From an uncultured Lachnospiraceae bacterium (GTDB lineage: Bacteria; Bacillota; Clostridia; Lachnospirales; Lachnospiraceae): a stretch of 64,000 nt of DNA. The position numbers and the translations under genes were made by a program. Position 1 is the first letter of the stretch, and the number at the start of each line of letters is the position of its first letter. This document shows, in pieces, positions 1-8,604 of the stretch. Under the pieces are notes generated by a model. It had not been told where the DNA came from. It searched no databases and saw only the letters and a list, made by a program, of their open reading frames with translations. Location of the stretch: assembly GCA_910578715.1 (NCBI GenBank), contig CAJTRL010000008.1, positions 1 through 64,000 on the forward strand. The letters are read 5' to 3'.

Positions 1-129
1 ATGATATGCATTTATTTTAGAAATACATTTACCACATATTCTATATGATTCTTTATCAATTTCTATATAATCAAAATCTACATCTAAAATTGGAATTTTC
101 TTTCCGCAACAACTACAAACATCGGCCAT
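1..129 (-). CDS. Zinc-ribbon protein, truncated by window edge
   Basis: The first 43 codons of a minus-strand gene are visible; the rest lies outside the window. The start at 129 is preceded by AGGAGA at good distance. The peptide has CSCCGKK near residues 5-11 and CGKC near residues 33-36, two cysteine knuckles about 26 residues apart that could bind one zinc. No longer domain can be recognised. The next gene downstream of 307 also has an N-terminal zinc ribbon, so the two may be functionally linked, but that is inference only. Confidence 0.6.
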   Translation of the reverse strand, partial: MADVCSCCGKKIPILDVDFDYIEIDKESYRICGKCISKINAYH

Positions 130-306
130 AATATCGTTTCTCCTTTTGTTCCTCCAGCAAATAAGTGGGTATATTTTATTTTCTAATATATTTATCACCT
201 TCTGTCACCATATACCCCCTGCTTTTATTTCTATTGTTTGATTTTATCAAACATTTACAATATGACAATAAAAAATATGCTTCCTTAATCCATCAACGTC
301 TTATAA

Positions 307-1371
307 TTAATATTTATCCTGATAATAAGTATCTTTTACTCCTCTACAATTCAATTCCGAAACCATCTTATCTAATCGGGATTTCCAAAAATTTCTAAAC
401 CATTTTGTTTCACCAAACAATTTAACAAGTGACGGACTGATTGCATAATAACATTTTATGAATAATCTACCATACCAGGTTTCGCCAAGAATGTAATCCC
501 TGAATCTTCTAAGTGTCCATACTTGCGGACAATCATAAGAGCCATATACACAAGTGGCGATGTAACAGCCACCACCCGAAGTACTTTTTGGTCGTACTAT
601 CTTAAAGTCATTTAACCTATCATCAGGAAGCAAATTTCTAATATATTTAATTCTTTCATTTCTTGTTTTTTCATCAATATCCCATAGCATATTTGCATGC
701 TGTATAAGTAAATCTTGTATATATCCATTTTTCTTTATATAATCAGACGGAATTGCACCCAAATATTCTTTATATGCATTACAGTGAGGTCCATGTTCAA
801 CAAAATATGTATATACTTCTTTTTGGTAAGTTTCCTTGTCTCTTTCATCAGCAAATCGAATAACATTTTCTCCATCTTCGTAAAATTTTAGGGATGAACC
901 TCTCCACTTCAGCAGCCATCCTAATATATTCTCCGAATCATATCTGGTTAATAAACCTGCTATCTCAAACCCTTTATTCATATGTTCACCGGACTCAATG
1001 GCTAATTCAGCCATTTCATAAATTTCCATTTCTCGAAACAGATTTCTTATTTTCTCTAATCCATCATATGATTTTGCAACAATTTCATCAAGATACTTAA
1101 ATAAATTATTGGAACGATAATGTTTTGCCTGTAATTCGATTTTTGCAAGAGTAAGCAGTCCCTCAATATTACTATCATTACCGATTGTTACATTTGCACC
1201 AGCAAAATTATTATTATTTACAATATGATTTGTAATATTTGTAGTATAATTATTAATAGCTTTTTCGGTAATAAAAGCAGTTCCACAATACTTGCATATC
1301 CCAGCCTCATGTGTATCATCAACTTCAATTTCTGCTCCACACTGTGTACATATTGCAGGTACTAATGACAT
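307..1371 (-). CDS. Zinc-ribbon protein with CFI-box-like C-terminus
   Basis: A 354-residue protein of unknown function. The start at 1371 follows GGGAGGAA; the open frame extends 39 codons further upstream without a ribosome site. The N-terminus has CTQCG and CKYCG, a zinc ribbon, then an Asn/Thr-rich stretch (near residues 50-75) and a helical middle. The C-terminal 90 residues begin with GGGCYIATCVYGSYDCPQ and continue with WTLRRFRD, which matches the pattern of the CFI-box-CTERM family, a conserved cysteine-containing terminus found on otherwise unrelated bacterial proteins. No signal peptide is seen. The C-terminus has weakly hydrophobic patches. The family assignment rests on motif recognition, and the cellular role is unknown. 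Confidence 0.7.
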   Translation of the reverse strand: MSLVPAICTQCGAEIEVDDTHEAGICKYCGTAFITEKAINNYTTNITNHIVNNNNFAGANVTIGNDSNIEGLLTLAKIELQAKHYRSNNLFKYLDEIVAKSYDGLEKIRNLFREMEIYEMAELAIESGEHMNKGFEIAGLLTRYDSENILGWLLKWRGSSLKFYEDGENVIRFADERDKETYQKEVYTYFVEHGPHCNAYKEYLGAIPSDYIKKNGYIQDLLIQHANMLWDIDEKTRNERIKYIRNLLPDDRLNDFKIVRPKSTSGGGCYIATCVYGSYDCPQVWTLRRFRDYILGETWYGRLFIKCYYAISPSLVKLFGETKWFRNFWKSRLDKMVSELNCRGVKDTYYQDKY

Positions 1372-1974
1372 AATACTATTCCTCCCATAAGATATCTTGA
1401 ATTTATTATATCTTACGCAAGAACTATTTGCTACACTTTTTATAGTTTTAACAATTATCAGCCAGCTGTAATACTTTTGCCAACTCATTCCTTCCTTTGA
1501 TGTTTAGTGCCATGTTTTCTTTTCCTTTCTACTACTAATTTGATTTTGTAGCAGCCCTTAAAGAATCTTTCTGACCATTGCCTTCACTATTGCTAACGGT
1601 TCACAGGTATATTGCTTTAGTTTATGAGTGCTTTTCGGGCTGCTCGGTTTCTGTGGTGTGTTTGATTGATGTTGTAATAATATCTTTCGCATTCCTGTAC
1701 AAGACGTAAATATGTAATCCGGTATAAGAATAATTGCTTTTATAGCAGCCCTTGTACAAGATACTCTAATATTCTTATCAATCAAAACAACCCACAACAC
1801 AAGCCAACACAAACCACCTTGATAATTAAATCGATTTTACACTTTAGTTGTGATATACTTATTTCAGATAATGATGTTGTATCATTTGTACAGAATTTTC
1901 TCCTTTCTTCCACGATTTTGAATCGAACATATGTCAGATTACTTTTTGATTATCTATTGATTACCCTCAAAATA
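1372..1974. other. Intergenic region, no convincing gene
   Basis: This AT-rich stretch has no open frame with a ribosome site. A short direct repeat (AGCAGCCCTT, near 1550 and 1744) and a CA-rich tract (1786-1815) are present. An 84-codon minus-strand frame at 1558-1812 has no recognisable homology or start signal and is not called. Confidence 0.5.
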
Positions 1975-2016
1975 CAAAAAGCCCGGAACACTTGATTTTA
2001 CAAGAATTCTGGACTT
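1975..2016 (-). terminator. Terminator of the tRNA transcript
   Basis: Read on the minus strand, AAGTCCAGAA pairs with TTCCGGGCTT (one mismatch, one G-U) around an inner CTTG/CAAG helix, and is followed by TTTTTG. It lies just past tRNA-Met. Confidence 0.75.
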
Positions 2017-2024
2017 CTTTCAAA

Positions 2025-2098
2025 TAGCGAGAGGGGGACTTGAACCCTCGACACTACGGGTATGAACCGTATGCTCTAGCCAGCTGAGCTATCTCGCC
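2025..2098 (-). tRNA. tRNA-Met (CAT)
   Basis: Cloverleaf is readable on the minus strand: acceptor GGCGAGA/TCTCGCT, D-arm GCTC/GAGC, anticodon stem TACGG/CCGTA with loop TTCATAC (anticodon CAT), T-arm GAGGG-TTCAAGT-CCCCC, discriminator A. The 3' CCA is not encoded. The acceptor begins with a paired G (G-U with T72), so this is not the initiator form with an open first pair. It could be elongator Met or the lysidine-modified Ile2 tRNA, which shares the CAT anticodon. Confidence 0.93.
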
Positions 2099-2179
2099 AT
2101 AATGATAAAATTATAATTTCCAGGCTATTTTCAGCAATTTTTCTCTTCAAGTTTTTCATACTGAAAATATGCAAGGAAA

Positions 2180-2252
2180 TGGGACCTATAGGGCTCGAAC
2201 CTATGACCCTCTGCTTGTAAGGCAGATGCTCTCCCAGCTGAGCTAAGATCCC
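2180..2252 (-). tRNA. tRNA-Val (TAC)
   Basis: Acceptor GGGATCT pairs with AGGTCCC. D-arm is GCTC/GAGC, the anticodon stem is TCTGC/GCAGA with loop CTTACAA (anticodon TAC), the T-arm is ATAGG-TTCGAGC-CCTAT, and the discriminator is A. CCA is not encoded. It is transcribed ahead of tRNA-Met, 81 bp apart. Confidence 0.95.
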
Positions 2253-2292
2253 ATTCGACAACGGGTTGTCCGTTTCGCCAACCCGCTTTGCT

Positions 2293-2322
2293 AGTATACA
2301 ATTTAATGGGTAGTCTTGTCAA
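2293..2322 (-). promoter_or_regulatory. Sigma-70 type promoter of tRNA-Val/tRNA-Met
   Basis: On the minus strand TTGACA is followed after 18 bp by TATACT, about 40 bp before tRNA-Val. A CGGGTTG/CAACCCG inverted repeat sits between the promoter and the tRNA. Confidence 0.7.
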
Positions 2323-2476
2323 GTATTTTTCCTAATTTTTCTTGTAAATTTTCCCGCCAACTTTCTCTGGAGATAAACTTTTCACTTCACCAAAAACTTT
2401 TCTTATAAATATACCTCCCAAAATTTATATAGGATTTTCCCATCTTTTCCTTTCCGTTCCGGCCCGTCTGCCGCTC

Positions 2477-4297
2477 TTACATTCTATCCGGGGCCGAAAA
2501 TCCAAGCAGGTCAATGCAGACTTCCAGCACGTCCCTTGTCAAAATCAAAAGCGCTATCCAGCCGGACTGCTTTTCCTTATCTTCTTCCGTCAGGATTTTT
2601 GTTTCATGATAAAAATGGTTAAAGGCGTTGGCCAAATCATAAATATAAGCGCAAATCTTATGGGGCGCAACTTCCTCATATGCGGCTTCCAGCATCGCGT
2701 TGAATTTCGCAATTTCCAGCATCAGCGCCTTTTCCGACTCGCTGGCCGCCTCCCGTAAGGAAGTTCTTTCGGCCAAACTGTCGTTATTTGATTTTGTGAC
2801 GTTTTCAGTCTGTCCGGAACCGGACTCGCCATAGGTCTGTTCCTCGTATTTTTTCAAAATGGATTTGATACGCACAATGGTATACAGGATATACGGTCCG
2901 GTATCTCCCTCAAAGGAAGTAAACCTGTCGATATCAAATATATAGTCTTTGGATGCCTGATTGGACAAATCCCCATATTTTACGGCAGAAAGGCTGACGA
3001 TGCGGGAGGTCTCTTTTGCTTCCTCTTCTTCCATTTCCCGGTTATCCGTAATCTTGCGGTACATCTCCTCGTTGATTTCCCGAATCAGGTTTTCAAGGCG
3101 CATGACGCCGCCTTCCCTGGTTTTAAAAGGTTTGCCGTCTTTTCCGTTCATGGTACCGAAGCCGATGTGGATAAGCTGTGTCTCCGGCTCTACCAGCCCG
3201 GTCTTTCTCGCACAGCGGAACACTTGTTCAAAATACAAATCCTGTCGTTTGTCCGTCATATAAATCAATTTATCGGGCCTGTACTTATCCATGCGGTCTA
3301 CAATCGTTGCCAGGTCGGTCGTATTATACAAAGAAGCGCCGTCCGATTTCAAAATCATACAGGGAGGAATTTCTTTGGTATCCGTTTCTTCTTTAACGTC
3401 CACAACCAATGCGCCGTCGCTTTCATGCGCATAGCCGTCTTTCTTCATTTTTTCGACCATGCCCGGAATGATATCCTGAACGTCCGACTCGCCTTTCCAG
3501 AGGTCAAACTCCACGTTTAAAGCGGCATAGTTTTTCTTTAAATCCGTCACCGACACTTCCATAATGTGTTTCCAGAGCGCCCGCATACCCGGAACGCCTG
3601 ACTGTAACTGAAAAGTCGCTTCCATCGCCTCCGCCTTATAATCCGCATCTTCTTTGGACTTTGCGCTCGCGGCGGGATAGATTTCTTCCAGTTCCGATAT
3701 GGTAAAAGGAGCCTCTTGCGGATATTCTCCCTGCCAGTTTTCATCAAAATAAGGCAGTTCCGGGTGTCGTTTTTTTAATTCCGTGGCAATCAGGCCCATC
3801 TGAAGTCCCCAGTCACCCAAATGAATATCTCCCAGCACCTTATGTCCGGCATAACGGCAGATTCTTTTAATGCTCTCTCCGATGATTGCAGAGCGTAAAT
3901 GGCCTACATGAAGCGGTTTGGCAATATTAGGCCCGCCGTAATCCACAATAATCATCTGCGGCTTCCGGGGCATCTCCAGTCCGAATTTTTCATCTGCCCG
4001 CATCCCCTGTAAATATTCTTTTACAAACTTTTCAGCCACTTTCAGGTTCAGAAATCCCGGCGCAACAGCGCTGACTTCCGAAAATACCGCATTTCCCTCT
4101 AACTTTTCCGCCACATCGTTTGCTATCATAATCGGCGCTTTGTGATACTGTTTCGCACCCGCCATCGCACCGTTGCACTGATATTCGCACAAATCCGGCC
4201 GGTTGGATATCGTAACTTTGCCCAAATCCGCCTGATACCCGGCTTCTGCAAAAGCCTTTCCCATTTCTTCCGAAATAAGTTCCAGAAATTTTTTCAT
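2477..4297 (-). CDS. argS: Arginyl-tRNA synthetase
   Basis: A 606-residue class I aminoacyl-tRNA synthetase charging tRNA-Arg in the cytoplasm. Order of domains: N-terminal additional domain (LGKVTISNRPD region), HIGH motif as HVGHLRS near residue 130 in the Rossmann catalytic core, MTDKRQDLYF, GTMNGKDGKPFKTREGG, and a C-terminal helical DALR anticodon-binding domain. The KMSK loop is degenerate, as usual for ArgRS. A Ser/Gly/Asn-rich insertion of about 30 residues (GESGSGQTENVTK) sits at the junction to the DALR domain. The ATG at 4297 overlaps the stop of a 4-codon upstream frame starting at 4308 (ATGA overlap), part of a motif recurring at several genes in the window. Confidence 0.96.
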   Translation of the reverse strand: MKKFLELISEEMGKAFAEAGYQADLGKVTISNRPDLCEYQCNGAMAGAKQYHKAPIMIANDVAEKLEGNAVFSEVSAVAPGFLNLKVAEKFVKEYLQGMRADEKFGLEMPRKPQMIIVDYGGPNIAKPLHVGHLRSAIIGESIKRICRYAGHKVLGDIHLGDWGLQMGLIATELKKRHPELPYFDENWQGEYPQEAPFTISELEEIYPAASAKSKEDADYKAEAMEATFQLQSGVPGMRALWKHIMEVSVTDLKKNYAALNVEFDLWKGESDVQDIIPGMVEKMKKDGYAHESDGALVVDVKEETDTKEIPPCMILKSDGASLYNTTDLATIVDRMDKYRPDKLIYMTDKRQDLYFEQVFRCARKTGLVEPETQLIHIGFGTMNGKDGKPFKTREGGVMRLENLIREINEEMYRKITDNREMEEEEAKETSRIVSLSAVKYGDLSNQASKDYIFDIDRFTSFEGDTGPYILYTIVRIKSILKKYEEQTYGESGSGQTENVTKSNNDSLAERTSLREAASESEKALMLEIAKFNAMLEAAYEEVAPHKICAYIYDLANAFNHFYHETKILTEEDKEKQSGWIALLILTRDVLEVCIDLLGFSAPDRM

Positions 4298-4333
4298 ATT
4301 ATAACCATGCTCCTTTCTCTCAAACTGCGGCCT

Positions 4334-5233
4334 TTATACGCCAGACGCGTTCTTTCTGTCCCGTTCGGCACGGGAAAAAACACAGCCGCAGTAATCCTGT
4401 CTATATAAGTCATATTCTTTTGATAACGCAATCGAACGTTGGTAACCGCCGCGTTTCTTAAAATCGGAAGGAAGCCAGGCCACGCCGTATTCTTCCGCAA
4501 GACGTCCGCCTGTTTCGTTCAGCTTCGCCGCATTTTTCAGGGGGCTGATGGTCAGCGTCGTGGCGAAATAATCATATCCGCCGGCCTGTGCCAGCTGTGC
4601 TGTCCTTCGAAGCCGCATCTCATAACAGGCAAAACACCTTTCTCCGCCTTCCGGACACTGTTCCAGTCCCTTTGCCATTTCAAAGAAAAGCTCCGGCTCA
4701 TAATCCCCTTCCACAATTTCAATCGGATATGCCGCCGGCCAGCCGCCCACAGGCTTATCCTCTGCCATACAGGACGCGGCAATCGGCTGCTTCTGCTCCG
4801 CCTCCGTACGATTCGCGGCAGTCAGACATTCCTTCTCCGCCTCCGCATTATACGCGGCAATCAGACGTTTCTGTTCCGCGACACGTTTCTGGTATTCTTC
4901 TTCCATCGAAATATTGGGATTATAGTAAAATACGGTAATCCGAAAGAACGGCCGGAGATATTCCAGCACATAACTACTGCACGGCGCACAGCAGCTATGG
5001 AGAAAAAGTCTGGGCGGCCGTATCGCTTTCCAGGCCGCCGCGGTACTTTCTTCGGCGTTTTCTCCATCATTCTTTCCGACAATATCCCTGCTATTTATCA
5101 GTTCACTTTTTTTCCCTCTGATATTATCTATGATTTTATCCAGTTCTTTCTGATAATTTCTGACCGCATTCATTTCCTTGCTGCTTTCCATTTCCGTGCT
5201 GCTTTTTACACGAGTCCGCACACTGATAACCAT
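4334..5233 (-). CDS. queH: Epoxyqueuosine reductase QueH
   Basis: QueH-family (formerly DUF208) enzyme reducing epoxyqueuosine to queuosine in tRNA wobble positions, 299 residues from the ATG at 5233. Key residues visible: SCCAPCSSY near residues 80-88, CPEGGERCFACYEMR, and the final YCGCVFS, which are the cysteines expected for an iron-sulfur cluster and redox centre. The family is usually near 200-250 residues. The extra length here is a loosely conserved N-terminal 70 residues and an Ala/Glu/Lys-rich insertion at residues 123-161 (4751-4867). The true start may be the GTG at 5221. The gene lies 36 bp upstream of argS in the same direction, so the two may be cotranscribed. Confidence 0.88.
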   Translation of the reverse strand: MVISVRTRVKSSTEMESSKEMNAVRNYQKELDKIIDNIRGKKSELINSRDIVGKNDGENAEESTAAAWKAIRPPRLFLHSCCAPCSSYVLEYLRPFFRITVFYYNPNISMEEEYQKRVAEQKRLIAAYNAEAEKECLTAANRTEAEQKQPIAASCMAEDKPVGGWPAAYPIEIVEGDYEPELFFEMAKGLEQCPEGGERCFACYEMRLRRTAQLAQAGGYDYFATTLTISPLKNAAKLNETGGRLAEEYGVAWLPSDFKKRGGYQRSIALSKEYDLYRQDYCGCVFSRAERDRKNASGV

Positions 5234-5324
5234 GCCTTTCTCTCTGCGGAATCTCAAAATCCAACGACAGGCACGCTATCCTTCCGGTATATTCTCTTAT
5301 CCTGTTTTAAATAACCGAAGCGAC

Positions 5325-5354
5325 AACAGGTTTTCCCAAGAGAGAAAACCTGTT
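5325..5354. repeat. 11-bp inverted repeat between carB and queH
   Basis: AACAGGTTTTC and GAAAACCTGTT form a perfect 11-bp stem with an 8-nt loop. There is no run of T after it on either strand, so it is not a classical terminator, although it sits where transcription of carB should end. An RNA-stabilising stem is possible. Confidence 0.6.
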
Positions 5355-5390
5355 AAATCTGTTATCGTAATTTCCTGTACCGGATGGATA

Positions 5391-8300
5391 TTATGCCCGC
5401 TTTGCAATCGTCGCAATATCAATCAGATTCAGTTCTCCCTGAGAAGCCGCATTCTCAAGGCTTGATACGAGCGCGGTCGCCGTGTCCATCGCGGTAATAC
5501 AGTATACGCCCGTTTCAATTGCGGTTCTTCGAATCAGGAAGCCGTCCCGGCTCTTATCGCGTCCCTGTGTCGGGGTGTCGATAACCAGGTCAATTTCATG
5601 TCCCAAAATTAAATCCATGACAGTCGGGGATTCCTGTTGAATTTTATTGACTTTTCTCGCCTTAACTCCTGCGTCATTCAAAGCCGCCGCCGTACTTCTC
5701 GTTGCATAAATCTTATAACCGAGCTTTTCAAAACGGCGGGCCACTTCGATTGCCTCGCCCTTATCGGCGTCTTTGACGGTGATTATCATTCTCTTATATT
5801 TTGGCAGACTGATACCCGCGCCAAGAAAGGCTTTATACAATGCTTCGTTAAAGGTTTCCGCAATGCCCAGACATTCGCCCGTGGATTTCATTTCCGGTCC
5901 GAGGCTGATTTCCGCACCGCGAATCTTTTCAAAAGAGAATACGGGCATCTTGACCGCAAAATAATCGGCCGCCGGCTGTAAGCCGGGTTCATACCCCAGT
6001 TCCCTTATTTTCTTTCCGATAATAACCTGTGTCGCCAAATCCACAATCGGGATTCCCGTCACTTTGCTGATATAAGGCACGGTACGGGAGGAGCGGGGAT
6101 TGACTTCAATCACATAGACTTCATCGCCTACCGCAATGAACTGAATATTTATCAGTCCGATAACATGAAGGGCCTTTGCAAGTCTTCTGGAATATTCCGC
6201 AATCGTTTCCTTAACCTTTTCGCTGACCGTCGGCGCCGGATAAACGGAAATGCTGTCGCCGGAATGAACGCCTGTCCGCTCGATATGTTCCATGATGCCC
6301 GGAATCAGAATGTCCGTGCCGTCGCATACCGCATCGACTTCCAGCTCTTTTCCCTGTAAATATTTATCGACCAGAATCGGATGTTCCTGTTCATAGCGGT
6401 TGATGACCGCCATAAATTCCTCGATTTCCTTATCGGAAATCGCTATCTGCATGCCCTGGCCGCCAAGCACATAGGAAGGACGAACCAGCACCGGGTAGCC
6501 CAGGCGGTTTGCGACCTCCTTCGCTTCTTCCGCGGTATAGACCGTGCCGCCTGCCGCTCTCGGAATCTCCGTTTCTTCCAGTATCTTATCAAAAAGCTCC
6601 CTGTCCTCGGCCGCATCCACATCTTCCGCTTTCGTTCCGAGAATCGGCACGCCCATTTTCATCAGGCTTTCTGTCAGTTTAATCGCCGTCTGGCCGCCAA
6701 ACTGAACGACCGCGCCGTCAGGTTTTTCAATATTGACAACATTCTCCACATCTTCCGGCGTCAGCGGCTCAAAGTAAAGTTTATCCGCAATATCAAAGTC
6801 GGTGCTGACCGTCTCCGGGTTATTATTGATAATAATCGTTTCGTATCCTTCTTTGGCAAAAGCCCAGGTTGCATGAACGGAGCAGTAGTCAAATTCAATG
6901 CCCTGGCCGATGCGAATCGGACCGGAACCGAGCACGAGCACTTTTTTCTTAGGATGGCTTTCTTCCACTTCCGTTTCGGAACCGAATACGGAATAATAGT
7001 AAGGCGTCGTCGCCGCAAATTCCGCCGCACAGGTATCTACCATTTTAAAAGCTGCAACAATGCCGTTCTCATAACGCATTTTCCTGATTTCTTCTTCCGT
7101 TTTCCCGGTCAGTCTCGCAATCACATTATCCGGGAACTCCATTCGTTTCGCTTTTTTCAAAAGCTCAACGGTCAGCGGGCCTTTTTCGAGAGCCGCTTCC
7201 ATTTCGGTCAGAATCGCAATCTTGTCAATAAACCAGATATCAATCATTGTGATGTCAAATATTGTCTTGTAATCAATTCCCTTACGAATCGCTTCCGCAA
7301 TGATATAAATACGCTGGTCATCCACCGTTTTCAACCGTTCTAACAGCTCTTCTTTGGAAAGGGCCGAGAAATCATAGCTTCTTAAACAGTCCACATGCTG
7401 TTCCAGGGAACGGATTGCTTTCATCAGCGCGCCTTCAAAGTTATCGCCGATGCTCATAACCTCTCCGGTTGCTTTCATCTGCGTTGTCAGTGTACGTTTT
7501 GCCGTAATAAACTTGTCAAAAGGAAGTCTTGGAATCTTTACGACACAATAATCAATCGTCGGCTCAAAGCTGGCATAAGTCTTCTTCGTAATCGCATTCT
7601 TGATTTCGTCCAGCGTGTAACCGAGGGCAATCTTCGCCGCAACTTTGGCAATCGGATAACCCGTCGCTTTGGATGCCAGCGCGGAAGAACGGCTCACACG
7701 GGGGTTGACTTCGATAACGCAGTATTCAAAGCTGGTCGGATGCAGCGCGAACTGCACGTTACAGCCTCCTGTAATTTCCAGTTCGTTGATAATATTCAGG
7801 GCCGCGCTCCGCAGCATCTGATATTCCTTATCGCCCAGTGTCTGCGCCGGAGCCACAACGATGCTGTCGCCCGTATGCACGCCGACCGGGTCCACATTTT
7901 CCATACTACATACGGTGATGCAGTTGCCCGCACCGTCCCGCATAACTTCATATTCGATTTCTTTCCATCCGGCGATGCAGCGCTCCACAAGAACCTGTCC
8001 CACACGGGAAAGGCGGAGACCGTTTGCCAGAATTTCTTCCAGTTCCACCTGATTGTGCGCGATGCCGCCGCCGGAGCCGCCGAGCGTATAGGCGGGGCGC
8101 AAAACTACCGGATAGCCGATTTCATTCGCGAAGTCGATTCCGTCCTGGATATTTTCCACGACGAGGGACGGCGCACACGGCTCTCCGATTTTTTCCATCG
8201 TTTCCTTAAATTCCAGGCGGTCTTCCGCTTTTTTAATGGTCTTTGCAGTCGTACCCAGAAGCGTAACGCCGTGCTCGGCAAGAAAACCGGATTCGTCCAG

Positions 8301-8603
8301 CTCCATGCCGAGGTTTAAGCCCGCCTGTCCGCCCATATTCGGCAGAAGGCTGTCCGGTTTTTCTTTGATAATTATCTGTTCCAGCACTTTTGTTGTCAAA
8401 GGTTCAATATACACTTTATCCGCAATGTCGCCGTCCGTCATAATCGTTGCCGGGTTGGAATTGACCAGTACGACTTCCATCCCCTCTTCTTTCAGGGAAC
8501 GGCATGCCTGAGTGCCCGCATAGTCAAATTCCGCCGCCTGTCCGATTACAATCGGGCCGGAACCAATTACCAATACTCTTTTTACATTTGGATTTTTCGG
8601 CAT
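5391..8603 (-). CDS. carB: Carbamoyl-phosphate synthase large subunit
   Basis: The 1070-residue large subunit makes carbamoyl phosphate from bicarbonate, two ATP and ammonia delivered by CarA, for pyrimidine and arginine synthesis. The two homologous ATP-grasp halves are clear: GSGPIVIGQAAEFDYAGTQA opens the first and GSGPIRIGQGIEFDYCSVHA the second (near residue 560). Both contain EVNPR(V/S)SRS/RTVPY. A C-terminal MGS-like allosteric domain (TVKDADKG... RSTAAALNDAG) ends the protein. Length is typical. The start at 8603 lies 1 bp after the carA stop, so translation is probably coupled. Confidence 0.98.
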   Translation of the reverse strand: MPKNPNVKRVLVIGSGPIVIGQAAEFDYAGTQACRSLKEEGMEVVLVNSNPATIMTDGDIADKVYIEPLTTKVLEQIIIKEKPDSLLPNMGGQAGLNLGMELDESGFLAEHGVTLLGTTAKTIKKAEDRLEFKETMEKIGEPCAPSLVVENIQDGIDFANEIGYPVVLRPAYTLGGSGGGIAHNQVELEEILANGLRLSRVGQVLVERCIAGWKEIEYEVMRDGAGNCITVCSMENVDPVGVHTGDSIVVAPAQTLGDKEYQMLRSAALNIINELEITGGCNVQFALHPTSFEYCVIEVNPRVSRSSALASKATGYPIAKVAAKIALGYTLDEIKNAITKKTYASFEPTIDYCVVKIPRLPFDKFITAKRTLTTQMKATGEVMSIGDNFEGALMKAIRSLEQHVDCLRSYDFSALSKEELLERLKTVDDQRIYIIAEAIRKGIDYKTIFDITMIDIWFIDKIAILTEMEAALEKGPLTVELLKKAKRMEFPDNVIARLTGKTEEEIRKMRYENGIVAAFKMVDTCAAEFAATTPYYYSVFGSETEVEESHPKKKVLVLGSGPIRIGQGIEFDYCSVHATWAFAKEGYETIIINNNPETVSTDFDIADKLYFEPLTPEDVENVVNIEKPDGAVVQFGGQTAIKLTESLMKMGVPILGTKAEDVDAAEDRELFDKILEETEIPRAAGGTVYTAEEAKEVANRLGYPVLVRPSYVLGGQGMQIAISDKEIEEFMAVINRYEQEHPILVDKYLQGKELEVDAVCDGTDILIPGIMEHIERTGVHSGDSISVYPAPTVSEKVKETIAEYSRRLAKALHVIGLINIQFIAVGDEVYVIEVNPRSSRTVPYISKVTGIPIVDLATQVIIGKKIRELGYEPGLQPAADYFAVKMPVFSFEKIRGAEISLGPEMKSTGECLGIAETFNEALYKAFLGAGISLPKYKRMIITVKDADKGEAIEVARRFEKLGYKIYATRSTAAALNDAGVKARKVNKIQQESPTVMDLILGHEIDLVIDTPTQGRDKSRDGFLIRRTAIETGVYCITAMDTATALVSSLENAASQGELNLIDIATIAKRA

Positions 8604-8604
8604 C

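Noticed and set aside
1558..1812. 84-codon minus-strand frame
   Set aside because: No ribosome site and low-complexity CA-rich ends; no recognisable domain.
6381..8318. Two long plus-strand frames of 307-320 codons opposite carB
   Set aside because: Antisense to a certain, fully conserved gene. The Arg/Phe/His-rich composition is typical of complement reading.
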